Positions 23,168-31,995 of a stretch of DNA of 64,000 nt are shown here, in pieces; the stretch's first letter is position 1; every line of letters begins with the position of its first letter. Under the pieces are notes generated by a model. That model was not told where the DNA came from and ran no database searches. It saw only the letters and a program-made list of their open reading frames with translations. The DNA is from JAMWDF01 sp964645405 (lineage in GTDB: Bacteria; Ratteibacteria; UBA8468; B48-G9; DSTR01): positions 62,001 to 126,000 of the forward strand of contig CAZYCA010000042.1 of the NCBI GenBank assembly GCA_964645405.1. Reading direction: 5' to 3'. The position numbers were made by a program, and so were the translations under genes.

Positions 23168-24037
23168 ATGAACTCCGTAACCAGAACTGTGCAGGTGGGC
23201 AATATCAGTATTGGAAGTCAGCACAGGATAATACTAATTGCCGGCCCATGTGTTATAGAGGACGAGGCAGAAACCATCAGTCTGGCTAAAGACCTTTTCA
23301 CTATCTGCAAGGAAAAAGGTATCCCGCTGATTTTTAAGAGCTCCTATGACAAAGCCAACCGCAGTTGTCTCAATTCTTACCGTGGTCCGGGCATAAGACA
23401 GGGTCTGGCTATTCTTCAGCAGGTGAAGGAAAAACTGGGTATACCGGTACTTTCTGATGTCCATTGCCGGCAGGAAGTAGACCAGGCAGCAAAGGTTCTG
23501 GATGTTATCCAGATTCCGGCATTTCTTTGCAGACAAACCGACCTTTTGATGAGTGCAGGACAGACTGGCAAGGTGATAAATGTAAAGAAGGGACAGTTTC
23601 TGGCTCCCTGGGATGTCAGGCATGTCGTGGAAAAAATCTCTTCCACTGGTAATCAGCAAATTTTAATCACAGAAAGAGGAACCTGTTTCGGATACAACCA
23701 GCTGGTTTCAGATTTTCGTGCTTTGCCCATTATGCGGAACTTCGGGTATCCGGTTATCTATGATGCCACTCACAGTGTACAACAACCAGGCGGACTGGGG
23801 GTCAGTTCAGGGGGCCAGAGAGAATTTGTTGCGCCACTTGTCAGAGCCGCCGTGGCAGTCGGGTGCGACGGTATTTTTCTGGAAGTCCACCGGGAGCCTG
23901 GAAGGGCGCTTTCCGATGGACCTAATATGGTACCTATCGCTGAGTTGCCGTCGCTGCTTCAGCAAATTCTTAAAATTAGAAAGGCAGTGGAAAATGAAGA
24001 CAGAGAAAATACTTCTTCTGGGCCGAAGGGTTATTGA
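23168..24037 (+). CDS. kdsA: 3-deoxy-8-phosphooctulonate synthase
   Basis: 289 residues. Condenses arabinose 5-phosphate with PEP to give Kdo 8-phosphate. IAGPCVIEDE near residue 25 has the Cys of the metal-dependent class (metal-independent enzymes have Asn here); FKSSYDKANRSC, LSDVH, QIPAFLCRQTDLL, NVKKGQFLAPWD and YDATHSVQQPGG are family motifs. No clear SD precedes the ATG; it follows infB after 51 nt. The 3' end overlaps kdsD by 44 nt. Confidence 0.95.
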   Translation: MNSVTRTVQVGNISIGSQHRIILIAGPCVIEDEAETISLAKDLFTICKEKGIPLIFKSSYDKANRSCLNSYRGPGIRQGLAILQQVKEKLGIPVLSDVHCRQEVDQAAKVLDVIQIPAFLCRQTDLLMSAGQTGKVINVKKGQFLAPWDVRHVVEKISSTGNQQILITERGTCFGYNQLVSDFRALPIMRNFGYPVIYDATHSVQQPGGLGVSSGGQREFVAPLVRAAVAVGCDGIFLEVHREPGRALSDGPNMVPIAELPSLLQQILKIRKAVENEDRENTSSGPKGY

Positions 24038-24980
24038 CATAGAGCTGCGCAGCTTAAAACAAATAAGAGAACGTCTGGATAAGTCTTTTGTATCTGCTGT
24101 CAATGTGATGCTTAACTGCCGTGGGAAAATTGTAGTCACCGGTATGGGTAAGAGTGGTATCATCGGCAGGAAGATTGCTGGAACTATGGCCAGTATAGGC
24201 AGGGCTGCTATTTTCCTTCATCCCGGGGAAGCCATCCACGGCGACCTTGGACTGGTGAGTAAGGGCGATGTTATTTTAGCTATCTCTAACAGCGGCGAAA
24301 GTGATGAACTGCTCCGTATCATTCCAAGCTTTAAAAAAATAGGTGCCTATATCATAGCGGTCACCTCTTCCGCTAACTCCACTCTTGGTCAGGTAAGCGA
24401 CCTTGTTATTGCCACCGGCCAGATTCAAGAAGCAGATGTTCTGGGATTGGTTCCTTCATCCAGTACCACCTGTGCTCTGGTAATCGGGGATGCTCTGGCA
24501 TTAACACTTCTGGCGGTAAGCGATTTTGACCGCCAGGACTATGCCTTTTATCATCCTGGTGGTAATCTGGGAAAACGACTTATGCTGCGCGTTAAAGATG
24601 TTATGCAGACCGGCAAACAAGTTCCTCTCATCAAAGAAAATGCTCCTCTCCTGGCAGCCATAGAAGCCATTAATAATAAAAACCTGGGTTTCACCCTGGT
24701 GGTGAATGAGAAGGGACAGCTAAGTGGAATTATCACTGATGGTGATGTCAGGCGTTTAGTTTTACGTTATAAGGAAAAACTCCAGAATCTTAAGGCTGGT
24801 GAGGTGATGACCAGAAATCCTAAAACAATTGAAGCAAACAAGCTTGCTGCCCATGCGCTCTCCCTGATGGAGAAACTGGAAATTACCTGCCTGGTGATTG
24901 TGGATAAAAATAATAGACCCGCAGGAATTGTTCATCTACATGACTTACTGGGGAAACAGGAGTTCCGGTTTGATTTCTAA
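23994..24980 (+). CDS. kdsD: D-arabinose 5-phosphate isomerase (KdsD/KpsF/GutQ)
   Basis: 328 residues from ATG 23994, the first residues being MKTEKILLLG; the open frame runs further upstream inside kdsA but that part is antisense-like and not protein-like. SIS domain with GKIVVTGMGKSGIIGRKIA, ISNSGESDEL and a YHPGGNLGKRL segment, then two CBS domains (VKDVMQTGKQVP and AGEVMTRNPKTIEANKLA). It isomerises ribulose 5-phosphate to arabinose 5-phosphate, the first Kdo step, next to kdsA and kdsC. Confidence 0.93.
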   Translation: MKTEKILLLGRRVIDIELRSLKQIRERLDKSFVSAVNVMLNCRGKIVVTGMGKSGIIGRKIAGTMASIGRAAIFLHPGEAIHGDLGLVSKGDVILAISNSGESDELLRIIPSFKKIGAYIIAVTSSANSTLGQVSDLVIATGQIQEADVLGLVPSSSTTCALVIGDALALTLLAVSDFDRQDYAFYHPGGNLGKRLMLRVKDVMQTGKQVPLIKENAPLLAAIEAINNKNLGFTLVVNEKGQLSGIITDGDVRRLVLRYKEKLQNLKAGEVMTRNPKTIEANKLAAHALSLMEKLEITCLVIVDKNNRPAGIVHLHDLLGKQEFRFDF

Positions 24981-25494
24981 GAAGACCGTGGAAAAAGTAA
25001 AGGTGATAGCAGTTGATGTGGATGGGGTGCTCACTGACGGCAGATTTTTCCCTGCTTTGAAATCGCAACTCCGTTGCTTTCACGTCCGTGATGGTCTGGG
25101 TCTTAAACTCATGTCCCGGTCAGGGTGGAAATTAATCATTCTCACCGGAAGAGATTGCACTGCTGGAGAGCGAAAACGATGGAAAAAGCTTGGAGTAAGT
25201 GCTATCATTAGCCTGGTAGAAGACAAGGAAAAGGCTCTGGAAAAATGGCTGAAAAAAAATGGTTTTTCCTGGGACCAGGTCTGTTATGTAGGTGACGACT
25301 TACCTGATATTAAGCCGATGAAAAAAGCAGGACTATCTTTCTGTCCGGCTGATGCCTGCCGGGAAATCAAGCAGATAGCAGATATCATCTGCCAGTCCTG
25401 CGGTGGCGCAGGAGTAATCCGGGAAATAGCGGAGTTACTTCTTCGCAAGGGAGAAAAATGGACAAAAATGCTTCGGTTTTACGGGTGTGGATAA
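24970..25494 (+). CDS. kdsC: Kdo 8-phosphate phosphatase
   Basis: 174 residues from TTG 24970, chosen for AGGAG 7 nt upstream; GTG 24988 is another candidate. HAD type C0: DVDGVLTDG with nucleophile Asp at about 14 and Asp at about 16, LTGRD, the KEKALEKW loop and VGDDLPDIKPM with the metal aspartates. Removes phosphate from Kdo 8-phosphate. Overlaps kdsD by 11 nt and lptC by 37 nt. Confidence 0.9.
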   Translation: MISKKTVEKVKVIAVDVDGVLTDGRFFPALKSQLRCFHVRDGLGLKLMSRSGWKLIILTGRDCTAGERKRWKKLGVSAIISLVEDKEKALEKWLKKNGFSWDQVCYVGDDLPDIKPMKKAGLSFCPADACREIKQIADIICQSCGGAGVIREIAELLLRKGEKWTKMLRFYGCG

Positions 25495-26042
25495 TAACAA
25501 TCAGCGTTTTGTTTCTTCTGACAGGCTGCCAGCGAGAAAAAACTTCTGAAAGCGACAGTAACACTCCTTCACAAAAGGTGGAACATTTTTCCTGGAAGCA
25601 GTTCTCCCCACAACTGCAGGTAGAACTTTCTGGAGAAAGTGCAGAACTTACACCTGACCAGAAGGTAGCTACGCTTTCCCAGCCAGCTCTCTCCCTGAAA
25701 ACCCAGGATTCGGTAATTGAAATAAGAACAGGTAAGGAAGGGTCGGCAGAGATAAAAATTAACCCCGGACTGCAGCAGATGGAAGCAGCGGTTTTACAAG
25801 GAAACATTCATATTGTCCAGAAAGATATCAGCGGGAAAAAAGTTTTGCTGGAAGCGACCTGTCAGAAGCTAACTTATCAGGATGGCACAAAACTGCTCAT
25901 CATGGAAGGCAACCCTGTTGTTACCAGGGAAAAGAACACATTTTCCGGTGAGAGGATTTTTTACTACTGGACAGAAAATCGCATTGAGATTAAAGGCAAT
26001 GTTAAAGTTCTGGTTTACCCCGAGAAGAATCAAACGCCTTAG
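25458..26042 (+). CDS. LptC/LptA-like lipoprotein (LPS export)
   Basis: 194 residues. A signal peptide of lipoprotein type (VWIITISVLFLLTGC, lipobox LTGC with Cys near residue 24) is followed by a beta-strand-rich OstA-like region with EATCQKLTYQDGTKLLIMEG and FSGERIFYYWTENRIEIKGN, the repeated beta-jellyroll pattern of LptA/LptC. In Lpt systems such proteins link the inner-membrane exporter to LptD; here it follows kdsC directly, which supports the call. LptA and LptC are not separable by eye. Confidence 0.7.
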   Translation: MDKNASVLRVWIITISVLFLLTGCQREKTSESDSNTPSQKVEHFSWKQFSPQLQVELSGESAELTPDQKVATLSQPALSLKTQDSVIEIRTGKEGSAEIKINPGLQQMEAAVLQGNIHIVQKDISGKKVLLEATCQKLTYQDGTKLLIMEGNPVVTREKNTFSGERIFYYWTENRIEIKGNVKVLVYPEKNQTP

Positions 26043-27015
26043 TGTGTTTTTCTTCTCTCTCAGCCTGGCAACAGCAGAAGAGATACGTGTCTGTTTAAAA
26101 GAAGGCGATTCAGCCAGAAGCGTTACTGCCGGGTTCCGGTCAGGATACCGCGGTGTAGTCTACGCCCAGAAAGACCGGAAGCGCTGGTTCTTGATTAATC
26201 AACTTGATTTAGAAGAATATGTCACTGGTGTGGTAGGAAATGAGATGGGGCCAGAATGGCCAACTGAAGCACTGAAAGCCCAGGCCATCTGTGCCAGAAC
26301 TGTGGCTCTGGTCAGGAAAGAACAGGCGCGACAAAAGGGCTGTATTTACGACCTGACTATGACTCATCAGCTTTACGGACAATGTGAACATGAAAATGTG
26401 GTGACAGCAGTGGAGGAAACAAGGGATATGGTTCTTACCTTTGAAGGAAAACCTGTTTTGGTCTTCTATCATACCTGCTGTGGTGGTTCTACCACTGCTG
26501 CCGGTAACGTCTGGACTGGTACCTGGCCGTGGTTACAACCAGTAACTGGCTGTTGTTGTTCTGATGCACCTTATGCTGCCTGGCAACGGGTATTCAGTTT
26601 GTCTTATCTATCCCGTGCTCTTGGATTCCCTGTAAAACAACTTTTTGTCAGCGAAATGGATACATCAGGACGGGTGCGGAGTTTGACTGTGGTCTCTACT
26701 ACTGGTAAAATACAGTTATCAGCAGCGGAACTACGTAGCCGAATTAATAAGCAGGCAGGGGTAGAATCATTTCAAAATCAGAGCACCCTGCCCAGTACAT
26801 TTTTCACTTTCCTTCAGGAAGGCCAAAACTTTATTTTTCAGGGCCGGGGCTATGGACACGGGGTGGGACTGTGTCAGTGGGGAGCAAAGAAAATGGCCGA
26901 AGCAGGAGCAGGTTACCTGGAAATACTTCATTTTTACTTCCCTTCTCTCACGGTCAAAAGAAAAGGAGAAAAGGAGGTCTATGGAGATAAGAGTTCATCT
27001 CAAGGTAAAAGTTGA
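25999..27015 (+). CDS. SpoIID/LytB-domain peptidoglycan hydrolase, exported
   Basis: 338 residues from ATG 25999. This start gives a classical signal peptide: MLKFWFTPRRIKR, then the hydrophobic LSVFFFSLSL and an ATA-EE cleavage site; a later GTG at 26044 would cut the basic part. Body: LEEYVTGVVGNEMGPEWPTEALKAQAICART is the SpoIID core with the catalytic Glu in NEM, followed by TTAAGNVW and GYGHGVGLCQWGA near the end. SpoIID enzymes are lytic transglycosylases known best from sporulation, but also present in non-sporulating bacteria. No other sporulation gene is in the window. Overlaps the LptC-like gene by 44 nt and hpf by 35 nt. Confidence 0.85.
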   Translation: MLKFWFTPRRIKRLSVFFFSLSLATAEEIRVCLKEGDSARSVTAGFRSGYRGVVYAQKDRKRWFLINQLDLEEYVTGVVGNEMGPEWPTEALKAQAICARTVALVRKEQARQKGCIYDLTMTHQLYGQCEHENVVTAVEETRDMVLTFEGKPVLVFYHTCCGGSTTAAGNVWTGTWPWLQPVTGCCCSDAPYAAWQRVFSLSYLSRALGFPVKQLFVSEMDTSGRVRSLTVVSTTGKIQLSAAELRSRINKQAGVESFQNQSTLPSTFFTFLQEGQNFIFQGRGYGHGVGLCQWGAKKMAEAGAGYLEILHFYFPSLTVKRKGEKEVYGDKSSSQGKS

Positions 27016-27274
27016 TTCTGGTTTTGAAGACCACATCAGGCAAAAGATAGAACGTCTGGAAAGACTGACACCGGCGCCAGCATCAGCTGACTTTTACTTG
27101 CGAACTGAAGGTTCTGAATACGTCAGTGAACTGGTTATGCACACCGGACACCAGACCATTTTTGTTAAGCAAAGTGACCCTGACCTTAACCGCAGTGTAG
27201 AACTATTACTGGACAAACTCGGAACCAAGTTAAGCCGTTTACACGATAAGATGACTGACCATTCACACCGGTAA
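26981..27274 (+). CDS. hpf: Ribosome hibernation-promoting factor, short form
   Basis: 97 residues from ATG 26981 with AAGGAGG 4 nt before. MEIRVHLKVKVDSGFEDHIRQKIERLERL, then a beta strand and QSDPDLNRSVELLLDKLGTKLSRLHDK: the beta-alpha-beta-beta-beta-alpha fold of YfiA/HPF. Short type without the C-terminal dimerisation domain. It binds the 30S decoding centre in resting cells. Next downstream, after a gap, is ptsN, the usual neighbour of hpf in many bacteria. Confidence 0.82.
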   Translation: MEIRVHLKVKVDSGFEDHIRQKIERLERLTPAPASADFYLRTEGSEYVSELVMHTGHQTIFVKQSDPDLNRSVELLLDKLGTKLSRLHDKMTDHSHR

Positions 27275-27582
27275 GCGTAAATAAATATTGAGTTTTCTCC
27301 CCGTCGAGGGAGGGAGGACGGGTAAACTTTCACCTTAATCCTTTCCCCTGATGGGCAGGATAATAGAAGAGGAAAAAGCAGAGGATAAAAATAGTCAGCC
27401 TGAGTTTTTGGCAGAACCAAGAAAAAGATAAGGAGGGAATGGGGAGCCGGAAGCCAACTTTTTAGTGTGTGCAATCAGCCACCAAGGAAAGGATGGTAAA
27501 GTGTCCCTAAAAACCAGGAGTGAAAAAGAAAAACAACTAACTGGTAGTGCGATGTTGCACTATGCTTTTCAGGGGAGGAAAT
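27275..27582. other. Gene-free stretch between hpf and ptsN
   Basis: 308 nt without a convincing gene. It holds a purine-rich segment, a strong SD before a short ORF of eight codons at 27439-27465 (probably chance), and the inverted repeat at 27545-27562. I find no clear promoter box pair, so ptsN may be transcribed from upstream. Confidence 0.5.
27545..27562. promoter_or_regulatory. Inverted repeat upstream of ptsN
   Basis: TAGTGC (27545-27550), 6 nt, GCACTA (27557-27562), perfect 6-bp arms, about 20 nt before the ptsN start. It could be a leader hairpin near the ribosome site or an operator. Confidence 0.4.
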
Positions 27583-28056
27583 ATGAAAATAGTGGATTTT
27601 CTGTTTGAAGACTCAATCATTATAGGAATGAAGAACAGGGAAAAAGAGGCTGCGCTGGAAGAATTGCTTGTTGCACTGGAGAACGCCGGTCGGATTAAAG
27701 ACCGTAAGAAAATCCTTGAGGCTTTGATTGAACGAGAGAAACTTGGTTCTACAGGCATCGGCCAGGGGATTGCCGTACCCCATGCCAAAACTAACCAGAT
27801 TAATAATCTGGTGGCTGCCCTGGGAATCTCTCAAAAAGGGATAAGTTTTGAAGCGCTTGACGGCGAACCTGTAAATATCATTTTTCTGGTACTGGCACCC
27901 GCAAAAGCTACCGGGATACATCTGAAGGCTTTAGCTAAGATAGCCAGGTTACTCAAGGACAAGGTTTTCCGTCAGAGCCTGAAGACCGCCTCCAGCCCTT
28001 CAGAAGCCCTGAAAATCATTGCGGAAGATGAAGAAAAATTGAATTCCTTACTCTAA
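27583..28056 (+). CDS. ptsN: PTS EIIA-type regulatory protein (PtsN-like)
   Basis: 157 residues from ATG 27583 (GGGAGGAA SD; the in-frame ATG at 27547 lies in the inverted repeat). EIIA-fru/Ntr fold with REKLGSTGIGQGIAVPHAKT, where His near 67 is the phosphorylation site, and GEPVNIIFLVLAPAKATGIHLKALAKIARLL. It is phosphorylated by the PtsI-HPr chain. As in the nitrogen-related PTS, it sits beside ptsI but without permease genes, so a signalling role is likely. Confidence 0.85.
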   Translation: MKIVDFLFEDSIIIGMKNREKEAALEELLVALENAGRIKDRKKILEALIEREKLGSTGIGQGIAVPHAKTNQINNLVAALGISQKGISFEALDGEPVNIIFLVLAPAKATGIHLKALAKIARLLKDKVFRQSLKTASSPSEALKIIAEDEEKLNSLL

Positions 28057-28064
28057 GGGAATAA

Positions 28065-29813
28065 ATGAAAACCTACCATGGGATACCAGTCTTTCCCGGT
28101 GTAGCTATCGGTCAGGCTTGTCTATGGAGGCGTTCTCCACGGACTGTCCCCACATACCGCCTTTCCGCCGATGAGGTGGAAGCTGAGGTGTTAAGATTTC
28201 AAAAAGCCCTGGCTCTAACTGAAAAACAGATTGCCCATCTGGAGCGACAGGTGGCTAAAAATGTTGGCCCGGAATACAGTGAAGTCTTTGGCATTCACCG
28301 TATTCTGCTTCAGGACAAGATTATCCGTGATAAAACAGTAGAAATTATTCGGCGGGAGAACCTGAATGCAGAGAGTGCTCTGGAAAACGTTGTCCGGCAG
28401 CTGGGAATCATTTTTGACCGTGCCCCGGAAGATTTTCTCAAGGACAGGAGACGGGATCTTTTGGATGTGGTAGAAAGAATAATGGCTAATCTGGAGCAAC
28501 CGGATGAAAAAAAGAGTTCCTGTGGCTCCCAGCAAATTATTGTAGCCACAGACCTTTCACCTTCCCAGACAGCAGCTATTGACCGTAATCAGGTAATCGG
28601 CTTAGCTACCGAGATTGGAAGTCCCACTTCCCATGCTGCTATTCTGGCCAGGGCACTGGAGCTTCCAGCGGTTGTGGGATTAGGACAAATTTTAGATGAG
28701 ATGAATGGCGGAGAAACAGTCATAGTTGATGGAGAAAAGGGCCTGGTTATTGTCCAGCCAGAACCCCAATTAATCCAGGTGTATAAGAAAAAACGCATCT
28801 GGCTGGTCCGCCGCCAGGAAAAGTTAAAAACCCTGGTTCATCTGCCAGCAGAAACTACTGATGGACACAGGGTAAAACTTTTAGCCAACATTGAATTTCC
28901 TGAGGAAATCAGCAGCGTAAAAAAATATGGGGCGGAAGGAATTGGCCTTTACCGGACTGAGTATCTTTATCTTAACCGCAGAGACCTTCCCTCAGAAGAA
29001 GAACAGTATCAGGCTTACAGGAAAATAGCACAACTGATGAGGGATAAAGTAGTGGTAATAAGAACTCTGGACCTCGGAGGAGATAAATTTTCCTCTAGTC
29101 TGGGATTCCCCAGAGAAGGTAATCCTTTTCTGGGATGGCGCGCCATCAGAATCTGTCTGGCAAGACAGGATATTTTTATTGCCCAGATAAAAGCTATCCT
29201 GCGGGCGGCTGTCTTTGGTAAACTCAGGATTATGATTCCCATGGTAGCAACAGTTGAAGAGGTAAAACAAACCCGGGAGATAATGAAGACCTGCTGCGCC
29301 CAGCTGAAAAAAGAAAAAAAACCTTTCCGCCCGGACATTCCGCTGGGAGTATTGATAGAAGTACCTGCGGCAGCTTTAAGTTGTGACCGTCTGGTTAAGT
29401 TTGTTGACTTTTTCAGCATCGGTACCAATGACCTTATCCAGTACAGTATGGCAGTAGACCGGACCAATGAACGCATCCATCATCTCTATCAGCCGTGCCA
29501 TCCTGCCATTATCTCCCTGATAGAAAAAGTTATCAGCACAGCACATGCCGCTGGCTTAAGAGTAAGCCTCTGTGGAGAGATGGCTGCCACACCGGAACTG
29601 GCATGTCTTTTAGTCGGTCTGGGAATTGATGAGCTGAGCATGGCACCAGGTGCTATCCCGCAGGTGAAGGAAACTATTCGTCGCGTTTGCTGGAAGAAAT
29701 TGCAGCTTTTAACTAAGCAACTTTCTAAACTACCAACGCACGCTGAGATTTACAGAAGTCTAAAAACCAGTCTTGCTGATGTACTTCCCGAAGATGAGGT
29801 GCCGAATGGTTGA
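28065..29813 (+). CDS. ptsI: Phosphoenolpyruvate-protein phosphotransferase (EI)
   Basis: 582 residues, full length. GVAIGQA near the start; the phospho-His is in GSPTSHAAILARALELPAVVG at about 182-200; EGIGLYRTEYLY, IRTLDLGGDK, FFSIGTNDLIQYSMAVDR and SLCGEMAATPE are PEP-binding motifs. The EI domain order (swivel, then the PEP barrel) is intact. AAGGGA SD. It passes phosphate from PEP to HPr; no HPr gene is in the window. Confidence 0.96.
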   Translation: MKTYHGIPVFPGVAIGQACLWRRSPRTVPTYRLSADEVEAEVLRFQKALALTEKQIAHLERQVAKNVGPEYSEVFGIHRILLQDKIIRDKTVEIIRRENLNAESALENVVRQLGIIFDRAPEDFLKDRRRDLLDVVERIMANLEQPDEKKSSCGSQQIIVATDLSPSQTAAIDRNQVIGLATEIGSPTSHAAILARALELPAVVGLGQILDEMNGGETVIVDGEKGLVIVQPEPQLIQVYKKKRIWLVRRQEKLKTLVHLPAETTDGHRVKLLANIEFPEEISSVKKYGAEGIGLYRTEYLYLNRRDLPSEEEQYQAYRKIAQLMRDKVVVIRTLDLGGDKFSSSLGFPREGNPFLGWRAIRICLARQDIFIAQIKAILRAAVFGKLRIMIPMVATVEEVKQTREIMKTCCAQLKKEKKPFRPDIPLGVLIEVPAAALSCDRLVKFVDFFSIGTNDLIQYSMAVDRTNERIHHLYQPCHPAIISLIEKVISTAHAAGLRVSLCGEMAATPELACLLVGLGIDELSMAPGAIPQVKETIRRVCWKKLQLLTKQLSKLPTHAEIYRSLKTSLADVLPEDEVPNG

Positions 29814-30837
29814 AAGAAAATTCCTCTGGCGTTATGACCAGCAGCAAATGCTTGCCATTCTGAGAAACTTTCCGGAACAATGCCGGCAGGCTTGCTCTCT
29901 GCAAATACCAGAAAATATTATGCTTTTTTTTGATAAAGTTTGCCTTGTTGGTATGGGCGGGTCGGCAATCAGCCTGGAAGTACTAAAGACAATAGGTGAA
30001 GAATTTTCTGACAGACCCATTCTTGTCCACCGTAATTATGGTCTCCCGTCCTGGGTTGACCAGAACTGGCTGGTGGCCTGCTGCAGTTACTCCGGTAACA
30101 CCGAGGAAGTAGTTAGCGCCTATCAGGAAGCAAGAAAAAGGAAATGTTTGCTGGTAGTAATCAGCAGCGGAGGCAAGTTAACATCTCTGGCGACCAGGGA
30201 TAAGGTTATGAACATAAAAATACCCGAAGGTTTGCCCCCGCGGTGTGCGTTCGGATTTTTGTTCTTTCCTCTTTTAAGATTGTTCAGAAAATCCGGTGTG
30301 CTTGCTGACAGTCCCTCCCTGAATAATCTGCTCCAGTTCATCAGCACTTCTGTGAAACAGTACCTTCCTGAGAAACCAAACAACCCTGCGCAAAAATTAG
30401 CCTGGCAATTGTATGGACATGTTCCTGTCCTTTACAGTGATACGGAACATTTTCCGGCTGTTCTGCGGTGGAAACAGCAGCTGGCTGAAAACAGTAAGGT
30501 TTTCTCCACAGTGGGAGTTCTCCCGGAAATGAATCATAACGAGATTGTTTCCTGGCGTTTTCCCCGGTGGTTTGTAAAAAAATCTCTTGTCCTTTTCTTT
30601 ACAGGGAAACCGTTAAATGATAGGATAGAGAAAAGAGTACAGATAACGTTCCGGATAATACACTCCAGGAAGAAAGATATCCTCAGAATAAAAGTACCCG
30701 GCAGCAGTCTCCTGGAAAGACTCCTCCGGGCAATTATCCTTGGAGACTGGGTAAGTTTTTACCTGGCTCTCTTAAACCGTGTGGACCCAACAGAGATTAA
30801 AGAAATCGTCACACTTAAAAATTTTCTTTCTAAATAA
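29806..30837 (+). CDS. Bifunctional phosphoglucose/phosphomannose isomerase family protein
   Basis: 343 residues from ATG 29806, overlapping the ptsI stop by 8 nt, with GAGGT upstream. SIS fold: VCLVGMGGSAISLEVLKTIG near 40-60 and ACCSYSGNTEEVVSAYQEA near 92-110, then GLPPRCAFGFLFFPLLRL; the C-terminal part (EMNHNEIVSW near 240) is the PGI/PMI-type end with the His used in catalysis. It interconverts fructose 6-phosphate with glucose or mannose 6-phosphate. Metabolic neighbours do not pick one activity. Confidence 0.85.
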   Translation: MVERKFLWRYDQQQMLAILRNFPEQCRQACSLQIPENIMLFFDKVCLVGMGGSAISLEVLKTIGEEFSDRPILVHRNYGLPSWVDQNWLVACCSYSGNTEEVVSAYQEARKRKCLLVVISSGGKLTSLATRDKVMNIKIPEGLPPRCAFGFLFFPLLRLFRKSGVLADSPSLNNLLQFISTSVKQYLPEKPNNPAQKLAWQLYGHVPVLYSDTEHFPAVLRWKQQLAENSKVFSTVGVLPEMNHNEIVSWRFPRWFVKKSLVLFFTGKPLNDRIEKRVQITFRIIHSRKKDILRIKVPGSSLLERLLRAIILGDWVSFYLALLNRVDPTEIKEIVTLKNFLSK

Positions 30838-30846
30838 GGGGGAAAG

Positions 30847-31995
30847 ATGAGTGATGAATATTTGTTTACCTCAGAGTCAGTTACAGAAGGACATCCTGAC
30901 AAACTCTGCGACCAGATTTCTGATAGTATTCTGGATGCTGTGTTATCCCAGGACAAAGACGGCCGGGTGGCCTGTGAAGCCCTGACCACCAGAGGTATGG
31001 TAATTGTCGCTGGAGAGATTACGACCACCTGCTATGTGGATATCCCGGAGGTGGTCAGGTCTCTCATCAAGGACGTAGGATATACCAGCACTGATTATGG
31101 CTTTCATTACCAGTCCAGTGCTGTTATGACTTCCATCCAGGAACAGGCACCGGAAATTGCTCAGGGAGTCAACAGAGGAGGAGCGGGAGACCAGGGCATG
31201 ATGTTTGGCTATGCCACAGACGAAACACCAGAGTTAATGCCACTTCCCATAATGTATGCCCACCGCCTGGTGAGACGTCTGGCTGAAATTCGCCGCCGTA
31301 ATGTAGTTGGCTATCTTCGTCCTGATGGTAAATCCCAGGTAACAATCCTTTACCAAAACCAGAGACCAGTAAACGTGCAAAGCGTTGTCCTTTCTGCCCA
31401 GCACGACCCGGGTGTACCCAGAAAGAAAATAGTTTCTGATTTAACAGAACTGGTTATTTTCCATGTGATACCAGAGCAGATGCGGTCGCCACGGATGAAG
31501 ATTTTTATTAACCCGACTGGCAGTTTCGTCATTGGCGGTCCCCAGGCTGATACCGGGGTCACAGGGAGAAAAATAATTGTGGATACTTACGGTGGAGTGG
31601 GTAGCCATGGCGGTGGCTGCTTCTCCGGAAAAGACCCCACAAAGGTGGACCGTTCAGCTTCCTATTTTGCGCGGTTTCTGGCAAAAAACATTGTGGCTGC
31701 TGGCCTGGCTAAAAGGTGTGAGCTGCAGATAGCTTACGTGATTGGTCAGAGACAGCCTGTTTCCATTATGGTAAATACTGAGGGAACAGGGAAAGTGCCA
31801 GAGAAAAAGATTGTGGAAATTATTCGTAAAGAGTTTGACCTTTCCCCGGCTGGCATTATTGAAAGGCTGAAACTGCTACAGCCTTTCTACCGGGCGACTG
31901 CCTGTTATGGACACTTTGGCAGGGAAGAAGAACCAGGTTTCACCTGGGAAAAACTTGATGCTGTTACCACCTTCCGGAAAGGAGCAGGACTGTAA
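30847..31995 (+). CDS. metK: S-adenosylmethionine synthetase
   Basis: 382 residues; AGGGGG SD. TSESVTEGHPDKLCDQISD at the start, GAGDQGMMFGYATDET near 120, and GGVGSHGGGCFSGKDPTKVDRSA near 250 are the ATP and phosphate-binding motifs. Makes SAM from methionine and ATP. The stop and the ahcY start share one base (TAATG), so synthesis is coupled to the next step of the cycle. Confidence 0.97.
   Translation: MSDEYLFTSESVTEGHPDKLCDQISDSILDAVLSQDKDGRVACEALTTRGMVIVAGEITTTCYVDIPEVVRSLIKDVGYTSTDYGFHYQSSAVMTSIQEQAPEIAQGVNRGGAGDQGMMFGYATDETPELMPLPIMYAHRLVRRLAEIRRRNVVGYLRPDGKSQVTILYQNQRPVNVQSVVLSAQHDPGVPRKKIVSDLTELVIFHVIPEQMRSPRMKIFINPTGSFVIGGPQADTGVTGRKIIVDTYGGVGSHGGGCFSGKDPTKVDRSASYFARFLAKNIVAAGLAKRCELQIAYVIGQRQPVSIMVNTEGTGKVPEKKIVEIIRKEFDLSPAGIIERLKLLQPFYRATACYGHFGREEEPGFTWEKLDAVTTFRKGAGL

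Noticed and set aside
27285..27420. Possible fourth copy of the dispersed repeat
   Set aside because: Shares a TTTTCTCCCC start and purine-rich content only; the ordered landmarks are missing.
27439..27465. Eight-codon ORF with a strong SD upstream of ptsN
   Set aside because: Too short to support, no repeated or regulatory codons (no run of one amino acid), and it is followed by 117 nt without features.
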